In this document: positions 24,623 through 33,741 of the stretch, piece by piece | How positions within the stretch are numbered: the first letter of the stretch is position 1 | Layout of the letters: each line of letters begins with the position of its first letter | NCBI GenBank assembly: GCA_016124895.1 | Contig: WGMU01000002.1 | Location: forward strand, 1 to 35,565 | From: a bacterium | GTDB taxonomy: Bacteria; Planctomycetota; Planctomycetia; Planctomycetales; Planctomycetaceae | Length of the DNA stretch: 35,565 nt | Direction of reading: 5' to 3' | The notes under the pieces: generated by a model | Database searches by the model: none | The model's input: only the letters and a program-made list of their open reading frames with translations | What the model was told of the DNA's origin: nothing | Position numbers and translations under genes: made by a program

Positions 24623-25567
24623 ATGCTGCGTCTGCTGTTCTGTGGAATGCTGTGCCTGGCCGCTGTGAGTGATCACAGCCGGCTCGCGGCGGAAGAGTTC
24701 TCGCCGCTCAAGGCGAAGCGGATTCTGTTTCTCGGCGATTCGATTACGCACGCCGGCGGGTACATCTCGCTGATCGAAGCACAATTGATCGTCAACGGCG
24801 TCGATCCGCGGCCGGAAATGATCAATCTCGGTCTGCCGAGCGAAACGTGCAGCGGGCTTTCCGAACCGGATCACCCGTTTCCGCGGCCGGACGTCCATGA
24901 GCGGCTCGATCGGGCGCTCGCGGCGGCAAAGGCTGACCTGGTGGTTGCCTGTTACGGCATGAATGACGGGATTTATTACCCGTTTGGTGAGGAACGGTTT
25001 GCAGCTTATCAGGCCGGCATGAACAAGCTGATTGCAAAGGTCAAGGCGACCGGCGCGAAGCTGGTGCTGATGACGCCGCCGCCCTTTGATCCGGTCCCGC
25101 TGCGGAAGAAGAATGGGGCGCTGCTGCCACTTGGAGCTGACAAGTACGCGTGGTTTGCCGTCTATGAGAACTACGACGACGTGCTGACGAAGTACGGTCA
25201 GTGGGTACTGACGTTGAAGCCGCGCGTCGAGATGGTCATCGATTTGCACGCGCCGCTGGTTCATCAGGTCAACGAAACCCGGAAGTCGAATCCTGATTAC
25301 ACGCTGGTCCCGGACGGCGTGCATCCCAACGCGGAAGGGCACCGGATTCTGGCGGCAACGATTCTCGACTCGTGGGGCATTGATCGCTCGAAGCCGGTTC
25401 CGCCGGAACTGCTGAAACTTGTCACGCAACGACAGACGCTGCTGCACGACGCCTGGCTCAGTCACGTCGGCCATAAGCGCCCGGGCGTGAAGCCGGGCCT
25501 GCCGCTCGACGAAGCGAACGCAAAAGCGGCTGAAATCACCGAACAGATTGCGAAGCTGAAGCTGTGA
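24623..25567 (+). CDS. SGNH/GDSL-family hydrolase, secreted
   Basis: A 314-residue protein with an N-terminal Sec signal (MLRLLFCGMLCLAAVSDHSRLAA). The SGNH blocks are present: ILFLGDSITHAGG (nucleophile S40), NLGLPSET, VACYGMNDGIYYP (N114) and DGVHPNAEGH (D231, H234). Such planctomycete proteins are esterases of acylated sugars or polysaccharides, or have unknown substrates. Spaced three bases after DUF1080 it is clearly in one operon with it. A hydrophilic C-terminal tail (DEANAKAAEITEQIAKL) is a helical extension beyond the domain. Confidence 0.93.
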   Translation: MLRLLFCGMLCLAAVSDHSRLAAEEFSPLKAKRILFLGDSITHAGGYISLIEAQLIVNGVDPRPEMINLGLPSETCSGLSEPDHPFPRPDVHERLDRALAAAKADLVVACYGMNDGIYYPFGEERFAAYQAGMNKLIAKVKATGAKLVLMTPPPFDPVPLRKKNGALLPLGADKYAWFAVYENYDDVLTKYGQWVLTLKPRVEMVIDLHAPLVHQVNETRKSNPDYTLVPDGVHPNAEGHRILAATILDSWGIDRSKPVPPELLKLVTQRQTLLHDAWLSHVGHKRPGVKPGLPLDEANAKAAEITEQIAKLKL

Positions 25568-25639
25568 TCAATAAGCGGCGTGCGACGACGACGCAGTTGA
25601 GATCGATGATTTGGCTTGTTGTCTGCAGGGAGAACTCTC

Positions 25640-26575
25640 ATGTCTGAAGTCGAAGACAGATCGACAACGCGCCGCGGATTCCTGCGGACGGCTGCAATCG
25701 GGTTGCTGGCGGCGGGCTTCGCGCCGCGGCTCTCGGCGGCCGATTCAGCGACGGACCAGAAGACAAGGAATTCGATCTGCGTCTTTAGCAAGCCGTTCAA
25801 CTCGCTGTCGTACGGCGAGCTGGCTGACCGTATTGCGGAACTTGGGTTCGACGGAATCGAGGCTCCCATCCGGGCAGGGGGACACATCGAATCGGAACAG
25901 GTTCCGAATGAACTGCCGAAACTTGTCGAGGTTCTTAAGTCGCGCGGGCTCGACATCACCGTGCTGACGTCGGACGTCAACGATCCGAATGATCCGGTCA
26001 GCCAGCGTGTACTGCGGACAGCCGTGGCACTGGGTGTTCGGCGTTACCGGATGAAGTATTTCAAGTACGACCTGAAGCAGCCAATTCTGCCGCAGATCGA
26101 CAACTGGAGATCGCAGGTCCGCGAACTTGCTGCGTTCAACGCCGAACTGGGTATTACTGCCGTTTACCAGAACCACGCTGGACGGAACTACTGCGGCGCT
26201 CCGCTTTGGGATCTGCAACGGCTGCTCGATGGCATTCCGGTTTCGCAGGTTGGTGTTGCCTTCGACATCCGCCATGCCACGGTTGAAGGGACGATGAGCT
26301 GGCCGGTGTCGTTCCAGATGCTTCGCCCGCACATTGACACTATCTATGTGAAGGATTTTCGCTGGGCTGACAATGGCCAGCCAGAGAACGTCCCACTCGG
26401 CGAAGGCCACGTCAGTTCGGAATTCTTCAGAATGCTGGCCGCCTCAAACTTCGCCGGTCCGATCTCGCTGCACGAAGAGTATCTCGACCACCGCAATTCG
26501 GAACTGGTGCCGGAACATCTGGCAGCCATTAAACGCGATTTCGGCATACTCAAGATGATGCTGGGACGTGCGTGA
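25640..26575 (+). CDS. Tat-exported sugar phosphate isomerase/epimerase-like TIM-barrel protein
   Basis: A 311-residue protein with a twin-arginine leader (TTRRGFLRTAAIGLLAAGF). An AP-endonuclease-2-like TIM barrel follows: LADRIAELGFDGIEAPIRAGG, RGLDITVLTSDVND, GVRRYRMKYFKYD, LGITAVYQNHAGRNYCG, VGVAFDIRHATVEG, IDTIYVKDFRW, GPISLHEEYLDH. These carry His, Glu, Asp positions able to bind a divalent metal. Members include keto-sugar isomerases, epimerases and 3-keto-glycoside lyases; the exact reaction is not readable. GGGAG stands eight bases before ATG 25640. It is the last gene of the ThuA-DUF1080-SGNH-TIM series (72 bases after SGNH) and is convergent with another TIM-barrel gene. Confidence 0.9.
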   Translation: MSEVEDRSTTRRGFLRTAAIGLLAAGFAPRLSAADSATDQKTRNSICVFSKPFNSLSYGELADRIAELGFDGIEAPIRAGGHIESEQVPNELPKLVEVLKSRGLDITVLTSDVNDPNDPVSQRVLRTAVALGVRRYRMKYFKYDLKQPILPQIDNWRSQVRELAAFNAELGITAVYQNHAGRNYCGAPLWDLQRLLDGIPVSQVGVAFDIRHATVEGTMSWPVSFQMLRPHIDTIYVKDFRWADNGQPENVPLGEGHVSSEFFRMLAASNFAGPISLHEEYLDHRNSELVPEHLAAIKRDFGILKMMLGRA

Positions 26576-26652
26576 CTACAGGACGCAAAGAGGCGCAGTC
26601 ACAGAATCATGATTTCGTGAGATTCGTACGAGAAGATTCTGTTGCAGAAGGG

Positions 26653-27729
26653 TCACAGGCCGAGAGACTCGCGGGCGTAGTCGAGGCTCGCCTGGACGTT
26701 GGCGTCTTCGAGGGCAAGTTGCTGTCCGGGTGTCATTTTCGACGGGTACTGCAGGTTGTTTGTCGACTTCTCGTGGACGTATCGCAGCGTGCGGGCGAGG
26801 TCGGGGGCGGGGACGTCAGACAGCGTGGCCCAGTACTTCTCTGTCAGGCACGGCACGACCAGCGGGTCGCGAGTGATAAGTTCCAGGCTGAAGCGGATAT
26901 CGGGTTTCGCGGTTTTGAGGATGCGGACCATTTCCGGTAGCGGCATCGCTCCCTGGCCGAGTGGGATGTCGGCGAGCAGGAATCCTTCCGGATGCGGCTG
27001 CAGAGCCTGATCTTTCAGATGAACTGAATGAGCCCACGGCGCGAAGCGACGCACCGTTTCCAGCGGGTCTTCCAGCAGAGCGAAACTGTTGCCTGTATCG
27101 ACGCACGCGCCGACGAATTCGCTGCTGATGTGCTCAAAGAGGGCGATCCGCTGTTCGTCGCGGTGGTCCTTGTGATTCTCGACAGCCAGTGGCACGCGGT
27201 GTTTCGCTGCCAGCGGCGCAGCCTGTTCAATCATCCGACGGCCACGAGTGTCGTACTCGTTGAACTTCTCCAGCGAATCAAAGAACTCGTACCGCCGACC
27301 AGGCATGATTGTTGTCCGGGCCGCCTTTGCGCCGACGGCGGCGGCCGTCTGCAGTTCGGCGTTGAGACGGTCGAATTCGCTGTTCTTCTCCGGCAGGCGG
27401 ACGATCGCCTCGATGGAGAGACAGTTCTGCTCGGCCGAGCGGCGCAGCTCGCGGGCAGCGCTGGCATCGAGAATGCCGAGTGAACACTGCATTCCACCCG
27501 CGCCGAGGCTGCGGCAGTGTTCAAGAAACTGCTGCGGCTGATAGAGGTCGACGTTCGCGTCGCGTTGTCGCAGGTCGTCCCGGCGGAACTTCACGCAATA
27601 CGTGACAAGGCCGAGCCCGGTTCGCGACGCCTCAGCCGCGGTCGTTCGTGACGTTGCGAGTAGACCAGTCGCGACAGCGCCGGAGAGTTGCCTGAGTATG
27701 GTGCGGCGAGTCAACGGTCGGTCGGCCAT
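26653..27729 (-). CDS. Exported sugar phosphate isomerase/epimerase-like TIM-barrel protein
   Basis: A 358-residue protein. The leader LTRRTILRQLSGAVATGLLA is Tat-type. Barrel blocks: LGLVTYCVKF, LGAGGMQCSLGILDA, LSIEAIVRLPE, GAKAARTTIMPGRRYEFF, HRVPLAVENHKDHRDEQ, FVGACVDTGNSFALLEDP, AHSVHLKDQALQPH, and RFSLELITRDPL. The metal-binding pattern (E in VENHKD, D in VDTGN, H in VHLKD, E in LELITRDP) is kept. The function resembles that of the convergent neighbour at 25640-26575 but the two are not near-identical copies. ATG 27729 has GGAG eight bases upstream. It is 99 bases downstream of the MFS gene on the same strand. Confidence 0.9.
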   Translation of the reverse strand: MADRPLTRRTILRQLSGAVATGLLATSRTTAAEASRTGLGLVTYCVKFRRDDLRQRDANVDLYQPQQFLEHCRSLGAGGMQCSLGILDASAARELRRSAEQNCLSIEAIVRLPEKNSEFDRLNAELQTAAAVGAKAARTTIMPGRRYEFFDSLEKFNEYDTRGRRMIEQAAPLAAKHRVPLAVENHKDHRDEQRIALFEHISSEFVGACVDTGNSFALLEDPLETVRRFAPWAHSVHLKDQALQPHPEGFLLADIPLGQGAMPLPEMVRILKTAKPDIRFSLELITRDPLVVPCLTEKYWATLSDVPAPDLARTLRYVHEKSTNNLQYPSKMTPGQQLALEDANVQASLDYARESLGL

Positions 27730-27834
27730 GTGCAAACTCCGGTCGGCGCGGGTTTCCGAAATCTGTCGTTATTACAGCGAATCTCGCGCAGAGTTGAGGC
27801 TTGTCGACATTGACAGAAGTCTGCGCTCCGTTCG

Positions 27835-29121
27835 CTACGGAGAATCGTTATGGCTCAATGCGTCAACCGGTTGGTTAACATCCGGCTGTGACTTGCTTCG
27901 TGTTGCCAGCATGAACAGCAGAGCGAGAACCATGAGCCCGGCTCCCGCCCAGTAGGGCCAGGCGACGTGCTGCTCGTCGAAGAGCAGCATTCCAGCAACT
28001 GGACCGAGAATACGCGCCAGCGCCGACACGCTCTGGCCGAGCCCCAGAATCTCACCTTGCTGATCGGACGCTGTGTTGAGTGACAGCAATGACTGCAGTG
28101 ACGGCGTGACAGCAGAGAAGCCGACGACGGCGACGGGTACAAACCAGTAAAGCTGCCGGACCGACTCGTTCTTCCCGGCAAGCCCGATCAGCAGCAGTCC
28201 TGCGACCATAATCAGAGTACCGCCAGCAGCCAGCCGGGCCGCGGGCATCTTCTTCGCGAGACGCCTGACGATACCGCCCTGGGCGATCGTCAGGACGAAC
28301 CCGACGTACGCGAAGATCAGAAAGTTATCGCGGTCCGATTCGCCGAGCGCTCCGGTCAGCAGGGACAGAGTGCTCTCGAACTGCGCGAAGGCGAACGTCG
28401 TCAGAAACATCGACAGCAGCACGGTCGCGGTCGCCTTCGTACTGAGGGCTGTCGTCAGTCCGGAGAAGCGGAAACCACCCGCGCGTCCAGACTCGCCCGG
28501 CTTCAGCGATTCAGGCAGTTCGAAGATCGCCCACAGCAGTGCCAGACCCGAGAGCACCGAGGCAACATAGCCGGCGTTGGGACTCGGCGCTCCGTTAGGA
28601 TCGTCGGAGACGAACATCGCGCCGATCAGTGGTCCGAACGTAAAGCCGACACCGAAAGCTGCTCCAATCAGCGCCATGCCGCGTGTCCGGTTGGCCTTGT
28701 CGGTTGAGTCAGCAATGAAGGCCTGGGCTGTTGGAATTGTCGCACCGGCAATGCCTGCTCCAATTCGTGACGCCAGCAGCCACAGGACGGTCGCGTTGGC
28801 AGTCAGTGCTCCGCTGGCGCCGAGTGACGTCACATAGCCGAACATCGCGTAGAAGAATGTCGAACCAGCCAGCCCGATCAGCAGGATGGGACGTCGACCG
28901 TATTTGTCGGAAAGTCCGCCCCAGACCGGCGCGAACAGAAACTGCATGGCAGAAAACGAGGCCATCAGCATCCCGAGTTCGAGGTGAGTCGCCCCGAACC
29001 CCTGGGCATACCGCGGCAGCAGCGGAAGCACGATGCCGAAGCCGAGCAGGTCGATGAAGACCGTAACAAAAATGATCAGCAACGCGCGGTGCGAGGGCTT
29101 CCGTTCGGCAGAGTCGGTCAC
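27835..29121 (-). CDS. MFS transporter, TetA/DHA1-like
   Basis: A 428-residue inner-membrane transporter with about twelve hydrophobic segments. The DHA1 signs are present: LIIFVTVFIDLLGFGIVLPLLPRYA in helix 1, motif A GGLSDKYGRRP (68-78) in the loop 2-3, and the repeat of motif A in the second half (IVRRLAKKMPAARL). LLASRIGAGIAGATIPTAQAFIAD is typical of TetA-type drug/H+ antiporters, but substrate cannot be told; sugar export or efflux are equally possible. Start is GTG 29121, 21 bases downstream of a small membrane-peptide gene. A short CTCCG/CGGAG hairpin at 27826-27842 overlaps its stop. Confidence 0.93.
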   Translation of the reverse strand: MTDSAERKPSHRALLIIFVTVFIDLLGFGIVLPLLPRYAQGFGATHLELGMLMASFSAMQFLFAPVWGGLSDKYGRRPILLIGLAGSTFFYAMFGYVTSLGASGALTANATVLWLLASRIGAGIAGATIPTAQAFIADSTDKANRTRGMALIGAAFGVGFTFGPLIGAMFVSDDPNGAPSPNAGYVASVLSGLALLWAIFELPESLKPGESGRAGGFRFSGLTTALSTKATATVLLSMFLTTFAFAQFESTLSLLTGALGESDRDNFLIFAYVGFVLTIAQGGIVRRLAKKMPAARLAAGGTLIMVAGLLLIGLAGKNESVRQLYWFVPVAVVGFSAVTPSLQSLLSLNTASDQQGEILGLGQSVSALARILGPVAGMLLFDEQHVAWPYWAGAGLMVLALLFMLATRSKSQPDVNQPVDALSHNDSP

Positions 29122-29142
29122 AGAGAGGGCCTTTCGGGCGGG

Positions 29143-29250
29143 TTAACGATTGACATACCACCAGGCGAGATAACACAGAATCGGCAGGCCGACAAACATG
29201 AGGAGCACTGCCGTCAGATTCGAGCGGGCGTTGTCTGGCCAGCGTGCCAT
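29143..29250 (-). CDS. Predicted 35-residue single-pass membrane peptide
   Basis: An open frame of 36 codons (ATG 29250 to TAA 29143-29145). The product starts MARWPDNARSNLT and then has one hydrophobic helix (AVLLMFVGLPILCYLAWW) ending YVNR. AGGGAG stands about seven bases before the ATG, among the best ribosome sites in the window. It ends 21 bases before the GTG of the MFS gene and lies after the terminator of the upstream oxidoreductase, so it would be the first gene of a two-gene transcript. No family is recognised; it may help transporter assembly or be a stress peptide. Confidence 0.55.
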   Translation of the reverse strand: MARWPDNARSNLTAVLLMFVGLPILCYLAWWYVNR

Positions 29251-29292
29251 GAGAGAACTCCCTTGGGGCCGATTCGCAAGGTGGGGCCGAAT

Positions 29293-29327
29293 GAAAAGCA
29301 CCCCGGCCATGAGTCACAGCCGGGGTG
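29293..29327 (-). terminator. Intrinsic terminator after the 29380-30921 oxidoreductase
   Basis: On the minus strand CACCCCGGC (29327-29319) and GCCGGGGTG (29307-29299) form a perfect 9-bp stem with an 11-base loop, followed by CTTTTC. It lies 53 bases after the oxidoreductase stop and upstream of the small peptide gene, which separates the two transcripts. Confidence 0.75.
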
Positions 29328-29379
29328 ATTGCGTTTCTGAATGAGCGACTGTTGCGAGCGCCAGGTTGCGGACGATGTT

Positions 29380-30921
29380 TCAGCCGACGACGTCCGGGTC
29401 ATTTTCCGGGCAGGCGTCGCTCGTCGGGTCGAACCAGTCGTCTTTGAACTCAATGCGTTTTTTGTTTGCCATCGCGAGGTTCGCGGTCAGAGCCATGATG
29501 GCATCGGCCATGGCGACGCGGCCGTTGCACCGCAGTTCGTCTTTTCCAGTACGGATGCAGTAGCAGAAGTGCTCCATCTCTTCGCGATAGCCACGGCTGA
29601 TCGAGGCACCCATGCCGGCCTGAGCGCCGCTGGCGGCGGCCGACGGGGCACTCGTTTCGTAGCTGTCCAGGACCGGACCGCCGTCCTTGCTGCTGACCGT
29701 CCAGATCCGCTGCTCAACACCACCAGGACTGTCCTTGCTGGCTTCCTTGTAGAGCAATGCTTCCTTTTCCGTCTTCATGACGATTGTGCCGCGGCTGCCG
29801 AAGACAGCTTCACCGTACGGTTCCCAACGGTTGGTGTTCATCGACGAGTACGTGACGACATTGATGTCGCGTTCGTTTTTGTCATGCGTCTTCCCGGGGA
29901 ACTCGAAGGTGACAAAGATCTGATCATCAATGTCGCGATCGTCGTCCCAGGCGGATTCCGGCCCGACGCCTTCCATGCCGAAGAAGTTCTTGCCGCCGTA
30001 ACCCTGCACGGCCAGCGGATGCACCTTTCCCAGGAAGATGCTGGCCGCGTCCATCTGATGACTTCCGAGTTCGGCCATCAGGCCGCCACCGGTCGAGTTG
30101 TACAACCGCCAGTCAATCAGCTTGCGGGCAGTTTCGTAACCGAAGTCCTTGAGCTGGCCGGATTTCTCCATCTCGGTGAGTGTGTCGCGATCGACTTTGG
30201 CGGCCGCGTCCCACTTCTGCCAGGCGTCGCTGTTTGGAAAGCTGTTGTTGCGGTGCCACTGAGCGCGGATGAATTTGATGTCACCGAGCAGGCCCATGTT
30301 CGTCAGGTACGCGGCGTTCTCGTACAGCACGCTGTAGTGTCGCTGATGACCGACGGCCAGCATCAGATCGCGATCCTCAGCCGTTTTGATCATGCGTTTG
30401 CAGTCCGTCACGTTCTGAGCCATCAGCTTTTCGCACAGAACATGCAGGCCGGCTTCCAGGCACTCGATCGCGATCGGAGCGTGCTGGTTAAGCGGCACGG
30501 CGATGACGACGGCTTCGATGCCCAGTTCGTCCTTCTTCGCCAGCAGGTCACGGTGATTCGTGAATACGTTTTTCGCGACGTCGGCGGCTTTGGCCTTGCC
30601 GAGAATCGCGTTCAGGCCGCGGCGCGCGACCGGGTGGCTGCCGGTAAAAGTCCGCTCGCGGTTGGCCGGTCGCAGATCGGCGATCGCGACGATCTCCATA
30701 TAGTCGGTCGGGTGTTCGTTGATGAGCACGTTGCCTTCGTCACCGCAGCCGATAAACGCCGTGCGGACGGGTTTACCTTCGAGCTTGCTGTAGCCGAAGT
30801 AGAAGGCTCCGAGTCCCGTGCCCGCGGCGGCGGCGCCCTTCATGAAATCGCGGCGACTGAGGCCGACCACTTCGTTGAAGTTGTCGCGTCCGATCTGTTC
30901 CTGTTCTGGTGTCAGCAGCAT
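29380..30921 (-). CDS. Tat-exported Gfo/Idh/MocA family oxidoreductase, long form
   Basis: A 513-residue protein. A twin-arginine motif lies unusually deep ([21 protein letters not shown]23-R24) after a 20-residue hydrophilic start. Rossmann region [19 protein letters not shown], then [18 protein letters not shown] and LCEKLMAQN (the EKP proline is Leu here). The substrate domain carries [25 protein letters not shown] (candidate catalytic D/H region). The C-terminal half holds [30 protein letters not shown]. The subgroup is typical of planctomycetes and verrucomicrobia. A TATAAT at 31008-31003 (minus) about 80 bases upstream has no clear -35. Terminator at 29293-29327. Confidence 0.92.
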   Translation of the reverse strand: MLLTPEQEQIGRDNFNEVVGLSRRDFMKGAAAAGTGLGAFYFGYSKLEGKPVRTAFIGCGDEGNVLINEHPTDYMEIVAIADLRPANRERTFTGSHPVARRGLNAILGKAKAADVAKNVFTNHRDLLAKKDELGIEAVVIAVPLNQHAPIAIECLEAGLHVLCEKLMAQNVTDCKRMIKTAEDRDLMLAVGHQRHYSVLYENAAYLTNMGLLGDIKFIRAQWHRNNSFPNSDAWQKWDAAAKVDRDTLTEMEKSGQLKDFGYETARKLIDWRLYNSTGGGLMAELGSHQMDAASIFLGKVHPLAVQGYGGKNFFGMEGVGPESAWDDDRDIDDQIFVTFEFPGKTHDKNERDINVVTYSSMNTNRWEPYGEAVFGSRGTIVMKTEKEALLYKEASKDSPGGVEQRIWTVSSKDGGPVLDSYETSAPSAAASGAQAGMGASISRGYREEMEHFCYCIRTGKDELRCNGRVAMADAIMALTANLAMANKKRIEFKDDWFDPTSDACPENDPDVVG

Positions 30922-31068
30922 GATTGAGTCTCCGTCAACGACGAGGTGTGCCTCGAACTGTTGCGAATGAAGTCTGTGGATCCGGTGAGGCGGGACTGAA
31001 GAATTATACGTTCGCAGTCAGCGGCGGCCAGAAGTGTCACATCAGTGGCGATCTGATCCGCTGCTCGA

Positions 31069-32280
31069 TCAGGCTTTCGATTTTGATTTGCTGCAGCAGC
31101 GTCGGCAGCAGCGGCTGAGCAGACTGTCGAGACCGAACCAGACTCCGGTCGGCATCAGAGCAATCCCCAGCAGAGCGATCACCTCGATCAGATTCTTATT
31201 GATAATGAAACTGTGCTCGGGGCCGGGCATTTCCGGAACGCCTGGGAACGGCGGCATCGCCAGATAAAACCCGAACAGCATGAACGCAGCCGAAACCGCA
31301 GCGAAACGTGTCAGCAGGCCGACGATCAGCAAGGTACCGAGGATCGTCAGACCGGCAATCGTCAGCGTGTCGACGATACGGATGGAAGTCCACGGTTGTG
31401 AAACCGGGCCGCGCATTCGCTGATCCGTCGTCAGCAGATCGTCTGCCTTATCCTTCAATTCCTTTTCGAGCGTCCTGATCGGTCCGGTCAGCTCGACCCG
31501 CAGCGGCTGCAGCTTTTCGTTGAGAAACTTCAGGTGGTCCCACTGAAATTCTGTTGATGCTTTTGCCAGATGATCCTTGTACAGCCGCAGTTGCTCGCGG
31601 TACTGCTGCAGCTTGCCGACCCGCTGCCAGGCTTCGTTGCCGAGCAGGTCAGGATTGCCCTTCAGAGCCCCGGCCAGGCGATCGCGATAACCCATGCCTT
31701 TTTTCTGACGTTCGAAGATACGCTCGACAGCGGTGCGGAACGTCTGTGCTTCGGCGTCCGTTCGGCCTTTGACCAGCGACTCCAGTTTCGCCCGGTCGTC
31801 TGGCTCCAGATACATCTCCGCGTCGACGTACAGCCGTTTGGCATTCGCGTCGAACCAGATCACTTTGCTGGAGACGTTCAGTTTTTCAACACCAGACGGC
31901 AGGTGATCGAGCGCTTCGACATAGACCTTGCGGTCCTTGACGACCGAGTGGGCGCCGTCGAGCAGGCGGCGCAACGCTGCGGTCTGCTTCTCATCGAGCT
32001 GATAGCGATTACGGAAGCGGTTTGCCCAGTCGTCCCAGCGGGCGATGACCGTGTCATAGTCCAGCCAGCCCAGATCGTCCGGATCACCTGCCAGATTGCG
32101 AAACGTTGTCCGCATTGGGCCCTGTGAGTTCTTCAGATAACCGGCGGCCGTCCACGGCGACGGCGTTTGCAGCGTGCCGATCTTCCACAGACCTTCGTAC
32201 AGAAGCTGCCAGCCGATCGCGATGCGCAGTACGACCAGAAAGACGACAGCGGACAGAGCCAGACGTCGCGGATCTTTCAC
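31069..32280 (-). CDS. DoxX-like membrane protein with large soluble insertion
   Basis: A 403-residue protein. One membrane helix at the N-terminus (RLALSAVVFLVVLRIAIGWQLLYEGLWKI) has the DoxX signature R..IGW...EG. A hydrophilic, charged and largely helical part of about 250 residues (~45-300) follows. The rest of the DoxX bundle follows: IVDTLTIAGLTILGTLLIVGLLTRFAAVSAAFMLFGFYLAMPP, then NKNLIEVIALLGIALMPTGVWFGLDSLL. The end is Cys/Lys-rich (SRCCRRCCSKSKSKA). DoxX is linked to terminal oxidase/thiosulfate:quinone systems and oxidative stress, but planctomycete forms are uncharacterised. It is 140 bases downstream of apbE on the same strand. Confidence 0.8.
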   Translation of the reverse strand: MKDPRRLALSAVVFLVVLRIAIGWQLLYEGLWKIGTLQTPSPWTAAGYLKNSQGPMRTTFRNLAGDPDDLGWLDYDTVIARWDDWANRFRNRYQLDEKQTAALRRLLDGAHSVVKDRKVYVEALDHLPSGVEKLNVSSKVIWFDANAKRLYVDAEMYLEPDDRAKLESLVKGRTDAEAQTFRTAVERIFERQKKGMGYRDRLAGALKGNPDLLGNEAWQRVGKLQQYREQLRLYKDHLAKASTEFQWDHLKFLNEKLQPLRVELTGPIRTLEKELKDKADDLLTTDQRMRGPVSQPWTSIRIVDTLTIAGLTILGTLLIVGLLTRFAAVSAAFMLFGFYLAMPPFPGVPEMPGPEHSFIINKNLIEVIALLGIALMPTGVWFGLDSLLSRCCRRCCSKSKSKA

Positions 32281-32419
32281 GGGTAATCTCGATACGGAGT
32301 GAGCGTTATTTTCGAATCAGAGCCGGGCGGGACAGGTCTCGACCTGCGAGCGGCTGCGGTGGGGCGACGAGACTTGTCCGACTCAGCCTTCCATGCCGGA
32401 CCGGGGTGCTGGCCACTCG

Positions 32420-33586
32420 TCACAGGTTCGGTTCTGCTTCGGACGCTGCCGTGCGCGAGTACCGGACCGGTTCGACGTCGTCTGTCTCCCAGAAAATCTG
32501 TTCGTCAGAAATCCCGATGACGACGGGTCGAACGCGCCGGCTGCCATCTGGTTGAGGGGTCAGAATGGCGCCAACGCCGGGCAGATGATGACAACACTCA
32601 GCACCTTTTTCGACTCCCAGCACGAAAAAAGCCGTCGACAGGGCGTCCGCGACGGCGGCGGATTCCGCAACGACAGTGACCGACAACTGCCCTTCGGCCG
32701 GCCATCCCGTCCGGGGATCAAGAATGTGCCCGTACCGGCGTCCCTGATACCGGAAATACTGGATGTTCGAGCCGCTGGTCGACAGCGCCTGGTCCCGCAG
32801 CAGCAGTGTTCCGAGCCGCTGGCCAGTGAACAAGGGATTCCTGATCCCGACCGGCCAGCCGCCGAGCCCGTTGTGATCACCCCGCGCCAGCACGCTGCTG
32901 CGGCCTCCATGCAGCAGAAACTCCGGGAGCCCGTTCTCGACAAGCTGCTGCGACATCTGATCCAGCGCGAAGCCCTTGCCGATGCCCCCCAGATTCAGCT
33001 CGACGTCCGGCTGGTCAAATCGGACCGACGTCGCTTCGACATCCAGACCGACGTGCGACATGCCGACACGCTTGAGACACGCGGCGATCTCGTCTTCCGT
33101 CGGAATCCGGTTGTCTGCCCGAGCAGCCCGCCACAGAGCAATCAGCGGTCCGGACGTCGCATCGAACGCGCCGTCCGTCTGCTGAGTGAGATTCCCGCAC
33201 GTCCGCAGCAGTTGAAAGAGCCGAGCGTCTGCAACAGCCGGCTGTTCGCCAGCTTCCCGGTTGACCCGCGACATCTCGCTGTCGTCGCGATACACGGTCA
33301 TCAGTTGTTCGAGTTCGTGGACCAGTTCCAGCGCTTCAGATGCCACCCAGACATTCTCGTGCTGACCGGGATTTGTGATCACCGAAAACTGACAGGCCAT
33401 CGCTCGCGTTTCGAGCTGTAACCGATCACCTCCGTGCGGTGCCGGTCTGCGGCTTGCCGCTTCGCGCCCGCTCCGCGTCCCGTCCAGCAGCGTATTGTCC
33501 GCCGCCGCGCCAGCACGCTGCATTTCATCACGGAGCGCTCCCCCGCGGAGAAAGTCCCGACGACTTGATGACGGCTGATCGGACAC
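32420..33586 (-). CDS. apbE: FAD:protein FMN transferase (ApbE), Tat-exported
   Basis: ApbE attaches FMN covalently to threonine of exported or membrane flavoproteins, using FAD and Mg2+. The 388-residue protein has a Tat motif (SSRRDFLRGG, R9-R10) although the hydrophobic stretch behind it is poor. Its ApbE blocks are clear: ETRAMACQFSVITN, YRDDSEMSRVNREAG, TDGAFDATSGPLIALWR, ELNLGGIGKGFALDQM, GQRLGTLLLRDQALSTSGSN, and GHILDPRTGWPA, ending with AVADALSTAFFVLGVEKG. GTG 33586 is the likely start, after GGAATC. The 5' end is opposite to the debris of an RHS gene. The substrate flavoprotein is not in the window; the DoxX gene downstream may be a partner in a redox function. Confidence 0.93.
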   Translation of the reverse strand: MSDQPSSSRRDFLRGGALRDEMQRAGAAADNTLLDGTRSGREAASRRPAPHGGDRLQLETRAMACQFSVITNPGQHENVWVASEALELVHELEQLMTVYRDDSEMSRVNREAGEQPAVADARLFQLLRTCGNLTQQTDGAFDATSGPLIALWRAARADNRIPTEDEIAACLKRVGMSHVGLDVEATSVRFDQPDVELNLGGIGKGFALDQMSQQLVENGLPEFLLHGGRSSVLARGDHNGLGGWPVGIRNPLFTGQRLGTLLLRDQALSTSGSNIQYFRYQGRRYGHILDPRTGWPAEGQLSVTVVAESAAVADALSTAFFVLGVEKGAECCHHLPGVGAILTPQPDGSRRVRPVVIGISDEQIFWETDDVEPVRYSRTAASEAEPNL

Positions 33587-33741
33587 AAGGATTCCAGAAG
33601 CAGAGGCACACAGCGACTGATACCAGACACTCTATCAGCCGCGGGAAACCAAAGCAGCTTCTCGATCCTCAAATCCTTGACGGCATCACAATCACGGCCT
33701 GCCGCTCAAAGTCGCTGATCGCTCCGCGATCGAAAAGTGCT

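Noticed and set aside
23909-25474. 521-residue minus-strand open frame.
   Set aside because: Antisense to the DUF1080 and SGNH genes; Arg/Gln/Leu-rich shadow typical of high-GC DNA.
29341-30927. 528-residue plus-strand open frame.
   Set aside because: Fully antisense to a clear Gfo/Idh/MocA gene with Tat leader; no recognisable domains.
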